NCBI GenBank assembly: GCA_963277665.1
Contig: OY728136.1
Span: 806,893,123-806,957,122 of the forward strand
From: Viscum album
Lineage: Eukaryota > Streptophyta > Magnoliopsida > Santalales > Viscaceae
Reading direction: 5' to 3'
Length of the DNA: 64,000 nucleotides
Of the stretch, positions 51,660 through 63,800 are shown piece by piece. The notes below the pieces were generated by a model. It did not search any database, was not told the DNA's origin, and saw only the letters and a list, made by a program, of their open reading frames with translations. The position numbers were made by a program, and so were the translations under genes. The first letter of the stretch is position 1. Each line of letters begins with the position of its first letter.

Positions 51660-53286
51660 GAGGAGAGGAGGGGCACTCTTGGAAGGTAAAGAAAAGTCAC
51701 TTTATTTTAAAATGGTATTCAGATTTAAGAGGTCCCACATTGATGTGTTTGAAGTATAAGGTGATAAGGGTTCGAAATACACCCATCCAAATAGGTTTTT
51801 AACATGTGTAGGTCTTCGATTGTACATTATCTTTCAATTTTATTTAAATCGTTTATTAATGAGGTAATCGATGCATCGTCTTGATGTCATAAATAATTTA
51901 ATTTATTTAATCTATAAAAATTATAAAAAAAATACTATGATGTAGGAAATATTTTTGTAATTTTAATTAATATTTATTGTTAAAAATCTGACTTGTATAA
52001 CCCCATGTAAAAATTGTTTTAGTAAAACATTTCATGTGTCTGTCATTTTTACTTTAACATTAAATAAAAAGGTATTTATGTCATTTTCCAACAAAAGTGG
52101 CTCCATGGGGTCCCCAAGTTGACCCATGGATTGTCTTGGTCTGCCATGAAACATTCAATGAGGGTAGAACATGTGTCTAGGTCATTTAATTTTATTAACT
52201 CATTAATCTTACCTTAAACTACACTAATTACCTCTATTCGTGATTAAGAACTTAAAAGATACTATTCACCAAAAAATTATTTTAATCTCATTGATCCACA
52301 TTTAACTTTTTAATGACAACCATGTATGATGGATTTTTGAAATTCAATACACAGAAGTGGTACAATTTCATTTAAACGAAAAATCCGTTTTTATAAGTAC
52401 CACTTAGTGGTTTAACTATTCATCAAAAATTGAAGTTTTTCAGAAAAATCCCAAAAATTTACCATAATCTATATTTGATATTCCGAATTCAAAAATGATG
52501 TCTATTTTAAAAAATTCAAAACATAATAGTTTTATTAACTAATTTAATAATTAATTCTCGATGTCATAGCAAATAGCGTGTTTTTATTAAACAATAAGTA
52601 TCAAAAGATTGACACTAGTTTAAGTCCATTTTCAAAGTGAAATTAATTCCAACGACCACTATTGTATTAAATGGTAAAAATTTATTCTAATTTCAATTTA
52701 AAACCAATTCAAAATATAATTGAATCATATAAATAAATCCAATTAAAAAGAGGTTTTGAATTAAAATACTACATTTTTCATTATTCATTAAAAATTGAAC
52801 TTTTTCAGAAAAATACAAAACAATTACACAAAGTAAATTTGATGTCCCGATTCTAAAAAAGAATTTCATTTTGTCAAATATAACACATAAAATTTTCAAA
52901 AAGTGGATTTAAAAGAGGTTCGCCATCAAAAGGCGTTTAATCGACCTTTTAAAGAATATTAGAATGTTTATGCTTAAAATAGGATCCATTCGCATTTTTA
53001 ATCCTCTAACATTTATTGTAAAAAGTAAAAATATTTGACAAACATATATAATCATTTTGTAGTTAGTACTGTTCATTCCCTCCATTACAACGACTAGGCG
53101 TTAACTACTATTTAAAATAATATTATTTTATTATTAGAGTACAACGTCAGATTTCCAAGAAACTCATTGTTGCATGTCGGGTACGCCATCGAGCATAGCA
53201 TCCCCTTTAAAGTAATATTAATATTTTATTCCCAAATATGGATAAATATCAAAATTTCATATTCTTTATTTACCTAGGGTGTTACA

Positions 53287-54482
53287 TACTTCCCCCCTTT
53301 TGGGAATTGCGTCCTCGCAATTTTAAAATTGTGCTTGGAAACATCCTTGAATGTCCCACATCTGAACAAGAGTCGGTAAAACAATCACTTTAAAATAAAG
53401 AAAGTTAAGTACAGAGGTCACCCGAGTTAACCCATAATAGGATTCCATGTAGGAAAACATGGACATGGAAGAAAAAGCATAGGGTCATGTTCTTGAGGGA
53501 GAGTGATAGTAAACATGTCTAGGAGAAAGTTAACCATAAGAAAATCAAAAACTTGTGATGGGTTAAACAATATCGAATCCCCAGTTGGAAAAGTTAATAG
53601 ACAACATTTTTGTTATAAGTTACTTTTTATTGAGGAATGTATTCATAAGGAAACATAATCACTTATCATGTTGACTTTTAACATTTATTATATTCCTTAA
53701 ACAAACTCAAATTTTTTCCAAAAGACGAGTATTTAGGAAGACTTGTTTGCATTAAGAGTATTATAATCAAATTCTAGAGAATCACCTAATCCACCAAAGA
53801 GAACTATATACTTACCATGTCTTTATGCTTTAACCAAAACCAAAACCACAAAGGTTAGTACAAGATCAGATAATCCAGAAAAGGATAACCCTTTAAAAAG
53901 AAAATCTATGCTTAATCTCCCAAATTTGTCCAACAAAACCCAATGTCCAACGAGGACTATTCGATAAACAAATTGTCCATAAAATACTTCAAAGTAAACC
54001 AAACTAATATTGAAACCCAAATATTTGAAGGATTTAGTCGCACAGTGTTCCAAGGGACAAATTAACACCTATCTCCAAATAACATCAGTTACTCTTAAAG
54101 TCTTGTATTGAAAAGTAATTAACCTAATCACATACCCTCCATGATAGGTTAATAATTTTCATAAATAACCCAAAATCAATGTACTCATAATTTATAAAAT
54201 CATATAACTAAAAAGAATCAGTCAAACTAACCAGGGACTTCACGTAGTCCAGTGGTAGGCGATTAATACCAGTCGCACTATGGTTGTGGGATCGATTCCC
54301 GCAGCTTTGTCCGACGTGATGGGTTGTCACACGGGCTGTGTGTTTTCCTTTTTCCAAAACTATATAATTCTTAAAACATTCCACAAAACGAGATAAAATC
54401 TTCAAAAATTATCATAACATATTTTAACCTCATGTTTATCTCAAGCCTTTCATTTTCCAGCATAACATATAATAACTCATAA
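53287..54482 (-). mobile_element. Element C interior, left part (cut by D)
   Basis: Starts with the PPT (minus strand AAAAGGGGGGAAG) and runs to the D insertion. It aligns with the D interior from 58664 on, including ATGTTCTTGAGGGAGAG near 53500 (D: ATGTTCTGATGGAGAG). It has no coding region of its own; the 81- and 65-codon frames on the minus strand show no known domain. A tRNA-like module sits at 54228-54345. The rest of C lies beyond the window. Confidence 0.7.
54228..54345 (+). repeat. tRNA-like module (C copy)
   Basis: A-box-like TAGTCCAGTGGTAGG at 54245-54259 and B-box-like GGGATCGATTCCC at 54288-54300. The B box sits in a T-arm-like stem-loop: GTGGG, 7-base loop, CCCGC. It starts ACCAGGGACTTC and is followed by TGTCCGACGTGATGGGTTGTC. 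No full cloverleaf could be drawn, so it is not annotated as a tRNA gene. It looks like a tRNA-derived SINE or a fixed module of the element. Confidence 0.6.
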
Positions 54483-56044
54483 TGTAGAGACCCAAAGCTT
54501 GACGTACATTGACATTACATTACATTTGAGGAATACTTAGTACATAACAAAAACACACACACAAGGATCGTAATAGTTTAGGGTCTCTGGAAACTTGATT
54601 TATAATCTTCTATTCCTGGTGAAAGATCTTCAACATCTCCCATAATGATCTTCATTTTTTTATACCTAAAACCTTTCTTTTTATCCTGGGGAAAAACATA
54701 AAAGGGTGAGCTCAAATGCTCAGTAAGGGTAATCAAAAGAAATAAAAATAACATAATATACAGAAGCACATAACTTTTGGAAATCATAACCTGTAAAAGA
54801 GATCATAATTTCATAACCTGGAATAACTCATGGCAGTGAAATGTAATCACAATTATCATAAATTAAAACATTAAACTTTGTGTCATACACTCATAATCAG
54901 AGAGAATCATTTCTTGTTAGTCAAGACTCATTTCCAAGACTATCTTAGTGGACAAAGTCCCTTTCTGAACCGAGTCACCCTCGTTTCAGTCCTGTGTCAC
55001 TGAACCGGTATAACCTACCATTCCAGCCATGTCTATCTCATGAGATATAAAATCTTTACCCAATGCATTGGAGGGAGATATAGGTCCCACCCATCTCATA
55101 ATGATACCATTATTATGTGTGCCACAAAATCATAAATCATACATCATTGCATAACCCATGTAATACAAATGGGAATCTTAGACATCATAACATCATAAAA
55201 CAATTCATATAAGATAAAATAATTCTATCACAACATAATCAAATCAATGTAATAATAGGGATAAAAATAGAACCCTTTATTATCTTATATGGAAAATAAT
55301 TTTGATAAAACACTTGAACTCCATTCTTGAGGAAAATATCCATTCTTCTTAAAAACATTTTTCCTTTCTTAACATGTCATACAACTAAAAGAAGTTGATT
55401 AAAAATAAACTTGAAAAATTGTAAAGGAAGATTCTTGGAAATAATGTTTTAAAAATCCATTCTCTCTGTATAAGTTAAAAAAACATTCATCTCGTACTTT
55501 TGTCGGAAAAGACAAAAAGTAACTCGTACGAAAAATAACAAAAGATTCCTTTCATATCTTTTACTAAAAACTCACCAAATGGTAAAATAGGTTTTAAACA
55601 ATTGTAGGTGTATGGAAATAATATTACATATTGAGGAAACATGGATGTGGATGCTAAAATACACCCCAGTAACTTTCAAAGTATAAACAATCTCGGATAA
55701 AAATGAGATTGTGATATTTCCCTTACCTTAGGTCCGATTTGTTTCGTAAGTGTCCGAACCTCCTGTATAATGATTTAAATAATGTCATTGAATTATTACA
55801 GAATCATATTCATTGTTATGATATCATATATGGTTCACTTATGACTTTATATTACCCGTTCTTTTGTAAATTCCATGTTAAAGAGCGTTTTGGGTAAAAT
55901 TGTTTCATTTGTCGTCCGTGTATTGACCTGTAATTATTCATATGATTACTTAGATCATAATTACTTAATTCCAGAATATAAAACATGATTTATATATAAT
56001 ATATATTCAGAATATATATATATAATAAATTAGTAAATGGAATG

Positions 56045-56480
56045 AAATACATCGTTCATGGAGACGGTAGGTCGTACGTAAGCATGAACGCTATTTTCGT
56101 TTCCTTATTGAGTTGAATGGAATTAAGTAGATGACATACATATATACACACATAAATCCAGTATCTTTATAATGTCATATATTTCATTATTATTGCGTAT
56201 ATATACTTTATAATCATTCTTAAATGGTTAACATGGATAATGAATCTCATCGCGTTATGGAGACTGTAGTCCGTACGTACGCACGAGCGATGATATCATT
56301 TCCATAATTATTGAGTTGAATTGGAGTGGATGATACAATATATCAGAATCATTATTATGTTATAATAACTATGTATAGTTATTCTTTACACCATAATACC
56401 CATCCATGTAAGGTGTTGGTGGAAAACAGATTACACCACGGCGTGGAGACGGTATTCCGTACGTACGCACGCGCGGTGAT
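56045..56480 (-). repeat. LTR hairpin array (element D 3' LTR)
   Basis: Three units. Unit 1: CGTTCATG (56053-56060) pairs perfectly with CATGAACG (56083-56090), 22-base loop. Unit 2: CATCGC (56248-56253) with GCGATG (56287-56292). Unit 3: CACCACGGCGTG (56434-56445) with CACGCGCGGTG (56468-56478), 22-base loop. The loops are nearly the same (GAGACGGTAG..CGTACGTACG) while stems differ but remain complementary. Units are 180-200 bp apart. Copies in the D 5' LTR are near 62460, 62655-62699 and 62842-62886. Confidence 0.8.
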
Positions 56481-56513
56481 TTCATTTTCCGTAGGACGGA
56501 TAGATGGTGAAAT

Positions 56514-56590
56514 AGGGTTGTTTCATACTTATAATCACCTATCAGTATATGAGTGATACTGATGTTATTACTTCATAATGAAACAACCTA
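56514..56590 (-). repeat. Long inverted repeat next to the array, D LTR
   Basis: GGTTGTTTCAT (56516-56526) pairs with ATGAAACAACC (56578-56588), and inside it ATCAGTAT with ATACTGAT around a 7-base centre. The outer and inner arms belong to one stem with partly paired material between. The same structure is in the D 5' LTR (about 62923-62998). It would be transcribed between the start site and the array. Confidence 0.7.
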
Positions 56591-59332
56591 AGAAGAAGAA
56601 GTGGAAGAAGAAATAAAGTTGAAAGAATCGGTAACGGAAATTACCTCTTCTTTGAAGCGCCTCTTTGAGATCTCCTTTTAGGGCACTAAAATTGGTCTTT
56701 GAGGAAGACCAGAACCTCTAGGATGTTTCTAGGGAAGTGGAGAAGAGATTTTGGTAGGGGTTGGCCGAGCTTGAAGGCTCAAAGTGGTGTGAGGAAGAGA
56801 GGGAGGAGGTGCCCTTTTCTAAGGGAGGAGAGGGGCACATTTGGAATAACAAAAAATATTATGTTATTATAAAGTCATGTTCGGTTTTAAATAGCTCCAA
56901 ATTGATTTATTTCGAGGAAAAGGTGGGGATGGGTCGAAATCCTCTCATCCAATATAATTTAGAAAAGTTTAGGTTCCTATTTTAACCTTATCATTTAGAT
57001 TTAACATTAAGTTAAATAATTTTACTTTTACCGTGTCTTCTTGTATTCTTACACTATAAGTTTAATAAACTTACTATAAGAAGAAAAACGAACCCCAAGT
57101 TATTTATTATTAATATATATAACTTTATCTAAGTCATTTTGCCGAAACTTATATTTTTAGGAATAAAATAACAATTAATAATATAATATTTGTTTTATAA
57201 AATATTTTTTTGTCAATTTTGACACTATTTAGTAATTGATTTTTGTGAAAATCATAACAGAATGATAATTTCAAAAAAAAATTAATTAAATCAGTACTAA
57301 CATGTCATATTATCCTAGAAAATTATTGTAATTTATAAAAAGTCTCAAATTATATTTATTTGGGTATTTATAACATCAATTATGTCAATATTTCATTTAT
57401 AAGATAATTACTACATCATCGTTGTGTCATAATTAAATTATTTAATGTCTAAAAATTAAAAATAAAATACCATTATGTAGGAAATCGATTTATCTTTCTA
57501 ATGAATATTTATAGTCGAATTTATCTTATGTATAACCCCATATTAAAAATGTTTTAGTAAACAATCTTTGATTTTAACTCTTTTAACCCTTCTTTAAATA
57601 AATTAATAATAAATGTCCTAATCTAATCCAAGTGGGCCTAAATGGTCATATTTTTTTCCTAAGTTTGTTTTTGGTCGAATTACACTTGTCCAATAGAATT
57701 AGGACATGTTTTAGGGTAATAATAAAATCATTTCAACCTTTAATTAACCTATTTACTTTTAACCGTGGTAAAAAAAAAAGTAAAAAGTTACTATTCACCA
57801 AAAAATTATTTTAATCTCATTGAACCACATTTTACTTACTGACATCAACGGTGTCTCTCGGATTTTTGAAATTCCACTCACAGAAGTGGTAAAATTATGT
57901 TTTATGAACAATTCAGTTTTTTTAACTACCACTTAGTGGTTTCACTATTCATCAAAAATTGAATGTTTTCAGAAAAATACCAAAAATTAGGCCTAAGCTA
58001 TATTTGATATTATGAACTCAAAAATGTTTTCTATTTTACCAAATTCAAAACATATCAGTTGCATTAATTAATTTAAAAATTAATTCCCGTCGTCAAAACA
58101 AAAGGCGTGTTTTTAAGAGATAATAACTATCAATAGATTGGCATTTGTTTATAACTGGTTTAAATGTGAAATTACATCCAATGACCAACATTGTATGAAA
58201 TTGTAAAAATATTTTCTAAATATACTTTAAAACCACTAAAATTAATAATTTATCACTATTAATTATTTCAATTGAAAAAGTTGTTTTTAATTAAAATTTA
58301 GTAATTTCCACTATTCATCAAAATATGAAAGTTATCCGAAAATTTCCAAAATTTCACCCTAAGTTAATTTCAATATTCCGAATCCAAAAATGAATCCATT
58401 TTTAAAAATAAAATTTACAAAATATCATAAAGTGGTTATTACTATTCATAACGGCTAGTTTTAATAATATTTTAATAGCATATTGTTTGTTTAGTGAAGC
58501 TCGTTATTGCGTACTACACACGCTATCGAGGAAGGTCGTGATTGCGTGTAATGCAAGGGAAGTCAAGGATGTGTGGTGTGCAAGATCCTTTTGGTGTAGC
58601 GTATAACAGAAGACATTAATGAAATTAAAAAGAATATTTTTCATAAAATCTCAGGGTGTTACATTCTACCCCCCTTAAAAATGAATTTCGCCCTCGAAAT
58701 TCGTCAGGGTTATAAATGGTTTAATACTTGAAAGTTTCTTTAATAGAAACCCACATCGTAAAAAGGAATACCAAAACCAATCATTAAAAACAAAAGTATG
58801 AAATGTAGCAGTTACCCAAATAAACTAATCACTAGGTTTCCACATAGATGAAAATATGGATATGGAAGAAAAATCTAACCATCATGTTCTGATGGAGAGT
58901 GGTAGAGAACATGGCTATGAAAAAGCCAACAATCACAAATCCATAAATTTGTGACGATCTAAGGTACCATCTGATTAATCAGATATAATATCACTAGGAC
59001 ATCATTTTTGGTTTTCAAGATCGTTTCTGAAAAGTTGAAGAATTTGAATTTGAATAATTACTTACTTTATTTTGGTACAATATCACTGTTGTTTGTGCCA
59101 ATATCCACTTCATCTCTTAAATAAATGAAGTTGAATTTGTTATTCGTGATGTGTTAGCAGATCATGTGATAGAATGATGGGTCATTCCATCTGTCTCAAA
59201 CAAAAGGTTAGCAAATTTTATTAAACATACATAAGTCATTATATAGTGAGATTAATCATATATGGTTCCTAAAATGGACTTATACTTCATATATCATACT
59301 GCTTAATATAATAAAACTAGTTTCTACTAAAC

Positions 59333-59450
59333 AGGGACTTCCTATAGGTCAGTGGTAGGCGATAAAGGCCAGTCGCACTTCGGTTGTGGGTTCGATTCCC
59401 ACAGCCTTGTCCGACGCGATGGGTTGTCGCCCGTCCTGCAGGTTGTCCTT
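59333..59450 (+). repeat. tRNA-like module (D copy)
   Basis: The best preserved of three. A-box-like TAGGTCAGTGGTAGG at 59345-59359; B-box-like GGGTTCGATTCCC at 59388-59400 in a perfect T-arm (GTGGG, loop TTCGATT, CCCAC at 59386-59402). A possible D-arm pairs GGTC with GGCC (59347-59350 and 59367-59370). The expected acceptor stem is not clear. It is antisense to element D, so RNA polymerase III transcription, if any, would run against it. Confidence 0.6.
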
Positions 59451-60090
59451 TTTCTAAAGCTATATTACTATAACATCCCATCAATAATATCAAAAAAAAT
59501 TATCCTTAAACAATACTAACTTATGACTAACATAATCCATTCCAATCTTTAGGATTATCTAAAATACTTCTGTCCAAGCTCATAGTATAGATAAAATTAT
59601 CACGCGAATGCCATAATTTATCCCTCATATATCTTGTTCGTCACATTCCAGTCACGTGAATACCATAATCATGTAATCTCTTGAAAAATGAATACCCATT
59701 GAATCTTAGTGAAAACATGAGTGCTGTCAAAAGTTAACACTTTCCACATACCAAAATCCTCAAAATTATATATACTCAAACCATGATATCACTTAGTCCT
59801 TATATCAATCATGAGCTCATGAATACAATCAAACATCAAATTATCTTCTTATCCATTCATTATGCACATATCATCTACATTCCAAAAATATCTGAATAAC
59901 CTTTCATGGATACTGGTACCATTAATCATACACTTTCAAAACTCAAGGAAAGACAACAGTGTAACAATACTTAGATGTCTCTTTATTCCATAGTACCATG
60001 ATATTTCTTATATAACATTACACATGATAAATATGTAATCATTCCACTACATTCTTAAACCATTGACCGAGCATCAACAATTCTTTCAAC

Positions 60091-60624
60091 TCACATATCA
60101 TTTGTAGTCTCTTCATCATCATCAACATAAATACTACTCATACGGCTGTACTGATTCTCTTCATGAGACTTTCTCATAGGGCATTGGTTTGCATAATGCC
60201 CGTACATACCACATTTAAAACATTTAACCATTGTTGATGTCGTAGAAATACCATTATCCTCATCCATGGTGTTAACTGAAACTTTTCCTTTGCACTTACT
60301 GGCTTTGTGTCCTTCTTTTCCACACCCAAAGCATCTTCCAGTTCCTTTGAAACATTCTCCTTGATGCCTCTTCCCACATTATTTACATAGGGGAAATTGA
60401 ACTTTCTTTCCTCTATGATCATCACGAAACTCCATCTTTCTCTTATTAACCGAGTCAGGAAACTTACCAAATTTTACTTTATTGATAATATTATGAGATT
60501 TCTGATTCGGCATAATAATGATGTTTGGACTTCCAAATCCCATTTCATTTGGTTGCTCATGAAGAATATCATTCCATTGTCCATCATATCCTCCATTATC
60601 GTGAATCATCTTGTTTGCAGCCAT
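60091..60624 (-). pseudogene. gag-like zinc-finger protein of element D (one in-frame stop)
   Basis: Frame from ATG 60624 (M-A-A-N-K-M) to TGA 60091, 178 codons, with one internal TAA at codon 82. Three CCHC zinc knuckles follow one another: C-K-stop-CGKRHQGEC spanning the stop, CFGCGKEGHKASKC, and CFKCGMYGHYANQC. The end is acidic (VDDDEETTND). The part before the fingers (about 80 residues) lacks the capsid motif present in E and B, so this is either a shortened gag or an RNA-binding remnant. The stop lies inside finger 1 where a sense codon would restore the frame, so it may be recent or an assembly error. In the element it would bind RNA during packaging. Confidence 0.75.
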
Positions 60625-60872
60625 TTTCTAAAACCCAAAATGAATAGTTTGAGAGGAAAAAATCATGCTAGGGAAAACAACATAATAAAGGGGGAGTACC
60701 CTCAATATCTAACATCTTAGGTTAAATTCTAAGATCGTTAGCACAATTCTAGGACTATAACCTATACGTATACTTAATCTTAGAGACATCCCTAGACACA
60801 CCTTAGAAATATCTCTAGGGATCTCACTAAAGTTATCACATCCTAGTTTCCAAAGGTTGACCAAACCTTTCC

Positions 60873-60882
60873 TTTGATACCA
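60873..60882 (-). promoter_or_regulatory. Primer-binding site, element D
   Basis: The minus strand reads TGGTATCAAAGG, two bases from the inner end of the 5' LTR. It is iMet-type with one difference from the usual TGGTATCAGA. Confidence 0.8.
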
Positions 60883-60884
60883 AC

Positions 60885-63800
60885 TGTAGAGACCTGAAGC
60901 TTGACGTACATTAACATTACATTACATTTTCGGAATACTTAGTACATAACAAAAACACACACACAAGGATCGTAATAGTTTAGTCTCTTTGGAAACTCGG
61001 AATATAATCTTCTAATCCTGGTGAAAGATCTTCAACATCTCCCATACAGATCTTCCTTTTTTTTATACCTAAAACCATTCTTTATATCCTGGGGAAAAAA
61101 CATAAAAGGGTGAGCTCAAATGCTCAGTAAGGTTAAACAAAGGAAATAACAATCACATCATATACATAAGCACATAACTTTTGGAAATCATAACCTGTAA
61201 AAGAGATCATAATTTCATAACCTAGAATAACTCATGGTAGTGAAATGTAACCATAATAATCATAACATAAAACATTAAACATTGTGGCATACACTCATAA
61301 TCATAGAGAATCATTTCTTTTTAGTCAAGACTCATTTCCAAGACTATCTTAGTGGACAAAGTCCCTTTCTGAACCGAGTCACCCTCATTTCAGTCCTGTT
61401 TCACTGAACCGGTATAACCTACCATTCCAGCCATGTATATCTCATGAGATATAAAATCTTTACCTAATGCATTGGAGGGAGATATAGGTCCCAACCATCT
61501 CATAATGATACCATTCTTATGTGTACCACAAAATCATAAATCATACATCATTGCATACCCCATGTAATACAAATGGCAATCATAAACATCATGACATCAT
61601 AAAACAATTCATATAAGATAAAATAATTCTATCACAATATAGTCAAATCAATGTAATAATAGGGATAAAAACAGAACCATTTATTATCTTATAAGGAAAA
61701 TAATTTTGATAAAACACTTGAACTCCATTCTTGAGGAAAATATCCTTTCTTCTTAAAAAACATTTTTCCTTTCTTAACATGTCATACAACTAAAATAAGT
61801 TGATTAAAAATAAACTTGAAAACTTGTAAAGGAAGCTTCTTGGAAATAATGTTTTAAAAATCCATTCATTCCATATAAGTTAAAAAAACATTCTTCTCGT
61901 ACTTATGTCGGAAAAGTCAAAAAGTACCTCGTACGAAAAATAACAAAAGATTCATTTCATATCTTTTACTAAAAACTCACCAAATGGTAAAATAGGTTTT
62001 AAACAGTTGTAGGTGGATGGAAATAATATTACATATTGAGGAAACATTGATGTGGATACTAAAATACACCCCAGTAACTTTCAAAGTATAAACAATCTCA
62101 GATAAAAATGAGATTGTGATATTTCCCTTACCTTAGGTCTGATTTTCTTCGTAAGTGTCCGAACCTCCTGTATAATGATTTAAATAATGTCATTGACTTA
62201 TTAAATAATAATATTCATTGTTATGATATCATATATGGTTCACTTATGACTTTATATTACCCGTTATTTTGTAAAATCCATGTTAAAGAGCGTTTTGGGT
62301 AAAATTGTTTCATTTGTCGTCCGTATTTTGACTTGTAATTATTCATATGATTACATAGATCATAATTACTTTATTCCAGAATATAAAACATGATTTATAT
62401 ATAATATATATATAGAATATAAATTTATATAACAAATTAGTAAATGGTAAGAAATACACCGGTCACGGAGACGGTAGGTCGTACGTACGCATGAACGCTG
62501 TTTTCGTTTCCTTGCTGAGTTGAATGGAATTAAGTAGATGACATACATATATACATACATAAATCCAGTATCTTTATAATGTCATATATTTCATTATTTT
62601 TGCTTATATATACTTTATAATCAATCTTTAATGGTTAACATGGATAATGAATCTCATCGTGTCGTGGAGACGGTAGTCCGTACGTACGCACGAGCGATGA
62701 TATCATTTCCATAATTATTGAATTGAATTGGAGTTTATGATAAAATATATCAGAATAATTATGATGTTATAATAAATATGTATAGTTATTCTTTACACCA
62801 TAATACCCATCCATGTAAGGTGTTGGTGGAAAAACAGATTACACCACGGCGTGGAGATGGTATTCTGTACGTATGCACTCGTGGTGATTTCGTTTTCCGT
62901 AGGATGGATAGATGGTCAAATAGGGTTGTTTCATACTTATAATCACCTATCAGTATATGAGTGATACTGATGTTATTACTTCATAATGAAACAACCTATG
63001 AAGAAGAAGTGGAAGAAGAAATAAAGTTGAAAGAATCGGTAACGGAAATTACCTCTTCTTGGAAGCGCCTCTTTGAGATCTCCTTTTAGGGCACTAAAAT
63101 TGGTCTTTGAGGAAGACCAGAACCTCTAGGATGTTTCTAGGGAAGTGGAGAAGAAATTTTGGCAGGGTTTGGCCGAGCTTGAAGGCTCAATGTGGTGTGA
63201 GGAAGAGAGGGAGGAGGTTCCCTTTTCTAAGGGAGGAGAGGGGCACATTTGGAATAACTAAAAATATTATTTTATTATAAAGTCATGTTCGGTTTTAAAT
63301 AGCTTTAAATTGATTTATTTCGAGTATAAGGTGGGGATGGGTCTAAATCCTCTCATCCAATATAATTTAGACAATTTTAGGTTCCTATTTTAACCTTATC
63401 ATTTAGATTTAACATTAAGTTAAATAATGTTACTTTTACCGTGTCTTCTTGTATTCTTACACTATAAGTTTAATAAACTTACTATAAGAAGACAAACGAA
63501 CCCCAAGTTATTTATTATTAATATATATAACTTTCTATAAGTCATTTTTCTGAACCTTAGATTTTTAGTAATAAAATAACAATTAATAATATAATATTTG
63601 TTTTATAAACTATTTTTTGTCAATTTTGACACTATTTAGTAATTGATTTTTGTGAAAATCATAACAGAATGATAATTTCAAAAAAAGTTAATTAAATCAA
63701 TACTAACATGTCATATTATCCTAGAAAATTATTTTAATTCATAAAAAGTCTAAAATTATATTTATTTGGGAATTTATAACATCAATTATGTCAATATTTC

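Larger units (their letters stand above)
47877..53286 (-). mobile_element. Element C 3' LTR
   Basis: Plus-strand start TGTAAGACC at 47877 (D: TGTAGAGACC) and end GGGTGTTACA at 53286, followed by a pyrimidine tract that is the PPT on the minus strand. At 5.4 kb it is longer than the D LTR (4.2 kb), partly because of tandem units at 49541-50360. It shares with D the blocks near 48520, 48860 (CCCAATGCATTGGAGG) and 50690-51310. The frames at 49646, 51508 and elsewhere are LTR sequence. Confidence 0.75.
54483..58663 (-). mobile_element. Element D 3' LTR
   Basis: Plus-strand start TGTAGAGACC and end GGGTGTTACA; on the minus strand it therefore starts TGTAACACCC and ends in CTCTACA. Length 4181. 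Five bases before it (54478-54482, CATAA) would be the target duplication; the partner is off-window. It contains the hairpin array, a long extra hairpin at 56514-56590 and a TATA-like CTTAGAAAAGG on the minus strand near 56815. Frames at 56326, 56761 and 57632 are LTR sequence. Confidence 0.85.
58664..60884 (-). mobile_element. Element D interior
   Basis: From left: PPT (minus strand AAGGGGGGTAGAA), a non-coding part with the tRNA-like module at 59333, about 600 bases before gag with no motif I can read, gag 60091-60624, an untranslated leader of about 250 bases, and the PBS at 60873-60882. No pol motif was found on either strand. Confidence 0.75.

Noticed and set aside
51508..51759. 83-codon frame, glycine- and glutamate-rich, possible small protein
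   Set aside because: It lies across the U3/TATA region of the C LTR. The matching region in D (56761-56985) does not keep the same protein sequence.
59333..59450. A functional tRNA gene
   Set aside because: A and B boxes and a T-arm are present, but no acceptor stem or standard anticodon arm could be drawn. It recurs inside transposons.
60397..60720. 107-codon plus-strand frame
   Set aside because: It is the antisense shadow of the D gag-like gene.
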